A DNA stretch of 6,046 nucleotides. Origin: Pseudomonadota bacterium (lineage in GTDB: Bacteria > Pseudomonadota > Gammaproteobacteria > Burkholderiales > Burkholderiaceae_C). The position numbers and the translations under genes are program-made. The DNA is taken from assembly GCA_023435325.1 (NCBI GenBank), contig JAEYRT010000108.1, forward strand, positions 1 to 6,046, read 5' to 3'. Position 1 is the stretch's first letter, and every line of letters begins with the position of its first letter. A model generated the notes under the pieces. That model ran no database searches. It was not told the DNA's origin and saw only the letters and a program-made list of their open reading frames with translations. Positions 4,389 to 6,046 of the stretch are shown here, piece by piece.

Positions 4389-6038
4389 TTAGAAACTTAC
4401 AAACTCAGACTCATCCAAAGCCTTCGATGTTTGCCGAGCTGGGCCGCCGCTGCGCGCAGCTGGCTTGGCTGCCTTGGCGCGGCTGGCCTGGGTGCCGCTT
4501 GGCGTGCGGTGATGGCTCTGGCTTTGGGGCTTGTTGTCTAGGCGAAAGAACGAGATAGCGCTTTGCAGCTGCTCGGCCTGGGCGCTCATCTCTTCGGAAG
4601 TAGCTGCCAGCTCTTCGGAGCTGGAGGCGTTTTGCTGCGTGGTCTGGCTCAGCTGGCCCATCGCCAAATTGATCTGGTTAATGCCTGCAGACTGCTCTTG
4701 CGAGGCGGCAGCAATCTCTTGGACCAGCTCCGAAGTTTTTTGGATATTGGGCACCATCACATCCAGCAGCTCACCCGCGCGCTCAGACAAATTAACGCTG
4801 GAGCTGGCTACATCGCTGATTTCTTGGGCCGCCACTTGGCTGCGTTCAGCCAGCTTGCGCACTTCGGCAGCCACCACGGCAAAGCCTTTGCCATGTTCAC
4901 CGGCGCGGGCAGCTTCAATGGCGGCATTGAGTGCCAGCAAGTTGGTTTGGTAGGCGATGTCGTCAATGATGGAGATCTTTTGCGCGATCTGTTTCATGGC
5001 TGCCACGGTAGCTTTGACCGCTTTGCCACCTTCTTCGGCATCTTGCGCCGCCTTGGAAGCCATGCTGTCTGTCAGCTTGGCGTTTTCCGTGTTTTGGTTG
5101 ATAGAGGCATTGGCTTGCTCGATGGTGGCACTGGTTTCCTCTACGCCTGCTGCTTGTTCGCTAGAGGCTTGGCTCAGTGACTGCGCCGTGGCGCTGACTT
5201 GTTCGGAAGCGCTGGTCAAGGTTTCAGCGCTGCTATTGACTTCGCTGACTACTTGCTGGAGTTTGAGCACCATTTGCTTGACGGCATACAGCATGCTGCT
5301 GCTGTCGTTTTTGCGTACATCCACATCCATGCTCAAGTCGCCATGGGCAATGCGGTTCATGATGTCTGCCGCGTATGCAGGTTCACCGCCGAGCAATTTG
5401 CTGAAACTGCGGGCGATCAACCAAGCAATCAGAATGGCCAGCAAAACGGCTGCAATCGCAACATACAAAATCACGTCTTGCATGGATTTTGCGGTAGCCT
5501 GAGCATGCTGGTTTGCGTCATCCATGACCGAAGCGATGAAGGTGTTGAGCTCCAGCATGGACTGGGTCATTGCGTCTTGCGTCGGGTTGTACTGTGCACG
5601 AATCAAGTTGATCGCAGCTTGGCGATCGATGGTGACCAAGCGATCAAATTCGTTGTAGATGGCATCAATTTTCTTGGCGTTTTGTGCAATGCTGTCAATC
5701 AGCCTGCGGCTCTCAGGCAGTTTGAGAGAGTTACTGAGTTGTGTGAATCTTGCCAATGCATCTGCACGGGTTTGTGAGAGCGCTTTGCGGTTGTTCTCCA
5801 AAACTTCTGGACTTTCAGCAATCAACATATTGCGCACCAAGAGCTTGGTGCGGTCATTCGCATCGATCAAGTCGCGCACTTGCCTTGAGCGGGGATAGTG
5901 GAAATCCATCACAGCCGCGCTCTGAGCGGTGACGGTATTTAAACGATCCAATGTAAAAACGGCGCTGCCCAGCAGCATCAAGATCATCAGGCCAAAGCCA
6001 ATTGCCAATCGCGTTGCTACGCGCATATTTCCAAACAT
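4389..6038 (-). CDS. Methyl-accepting chemotaxis protein (4-helix-bundle sensor)
   Basis: This is a transmembrane chemoreceptor of 549 residues. It has a short cytoplasmic start (1-10), TM1 (about 11-30), a periplasmic sensor of about 158 residues with the look of a 4HB_MCP domain (DRTKLLVRN near 62-70), TM2 (about 189-209), a HAMP domain with the LGGEP variant (about 210-262), and the cytoplasmic coiled-coil hairpin. The tip that contacts CheA/CheW is unmistakable: IDDIAYQTNLLALNAAIEAA and AGEHGKGFAVVAAEVRKLAERS (358-400). Likely methylation pairs are E294/Q295, E300/E301, Q447/E448 and E475/E476. A basic Ala/Pro-rich tail (501-544) ends in EFVSF, which resembles the CheR-tethering pentapeptide. 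The ligand cannot be read from sequence. The ATG at 6038 fits the family start (MFGNMRVATRLAIGF), but only eight bases lie upstream, so its promoter and ribosome site are outside the window. Confidence 0.95.
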   Translation of the reverse strand: MFGNMRVATRLAIGFGLMILMLLGSAVFTLDRLNTVTAQSAAVMDFHYPRSRQVRDLIDANDRTKLLVRNMLIAESPEVLENNRKALSQTRADALARFTQLSNSLKLPESRRLIDSIAQNAKKIDAIYNEFDRLVTIDRQAAINLIRAQYNPTQDAMTQSMLELNTFIASVMDDANQHAQATAKSMQDVILYVAIAAVLLAILIAWLIARSFSKLLGGEPAYAADIMNRIAHGDLSMDVDVRKNDSSSMLYAVKQMVLKLQQVVSEVNSSAETLTSASEQVSATAQSLSQASSEQAAGVEETSATIEQANASINQNTENAKLTDSMASKAAQDAEEGGKAVKATVAAMKQIAQKISIIDDIAYQTNLLALNAAIEAARAGEHGKGFAVVAAEVRKLAERSQVAAQEISDVASSSVNLSERAGELLDVMVPNIQKTSELVQEIAAASQEQSAGINQINLAMGQLSQTTQQNASSSEELAATSEEMSAQAEQLQSAISFFRLDNKPQSQSHHRTPSGTQASRAKAAKPAARSGGPARQTSKALDESEFVSF

Positions 6039-6046
6039 GCCAGTCC

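Noticed and set aside
4563..5180. Open frames on the plus strand opposite the chemoreceptor (also 4957-5502 and 5199-5777)
   Set aside because: All lie antisense to the conserved signalling domain or sensor and show only mirrored composition.

Overview
The window looks like chromosome of a betaproteobacterium, most probably of the family Comamonadaceae (Comamonas or a close relative). This is inferred from moderately high GC, the style of the ScoAB-type CoA-transferase, and the chemoreceptor type (short 4-helix-bundle sensor, HAMP with an LGGEP motif, basic/Ala-rich tail ending in an aromatic pentapeptide). No transposase, integrase, tRNA, rRNA or CRISPR array is visible.

Layout. Positions 1-726 (+) hold the tail of a CoA-transferase alpha subunit gene and the complete beta subunit gene (scoA-scoB), which interconvert succinyl-CoA and acetoacetyl-CoA. 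A 248-base gap (727-974) contains a weak terminator candidate, a perfect 6-bp dyad, and a strong 8-bp hairpin just before the Shine-Dalgarno of a small unknown gene (975-1208, +, 77 aa). A very good bidirectional intrinsic terminator (1249-1285) separates this gene from everything to its right, which is on the minus strand.

Reading in their direction of transcription (right to left), the minus-strand genes are: a methyl-accepting chemotaxis protein (6038-4389), cheW 12 bases later (4376-3846), and a response regulator with a receiver domain fused to an EAL cyclic-di-GMP phosphodiesterase domain 22 bases after that (3823-2555). After a 141-base gap comes selD, selenophosphate synthetase (2413-1340). 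The first three form a compact signalling unit: receptor, coupling protein, and a predicted c-di-GMP-degrading output protein, with no CheA, CheY, CheR or CheB in view. The kinase would have to come from elsewhere, beyond the window edge or from the main chemotaxis cluster. selD looks like a separate single-gene unit.

Nothing here is clearly a new biological system. The most interesting points are the receptor-CheW-REC-EAL trio, a hairpin plus U-tract straddling the cheW stop codon before a start codon with no Shine-Dalgarno, and the hairpin in the leader of the small gene, which could be a REP-like element or an RNA control site.
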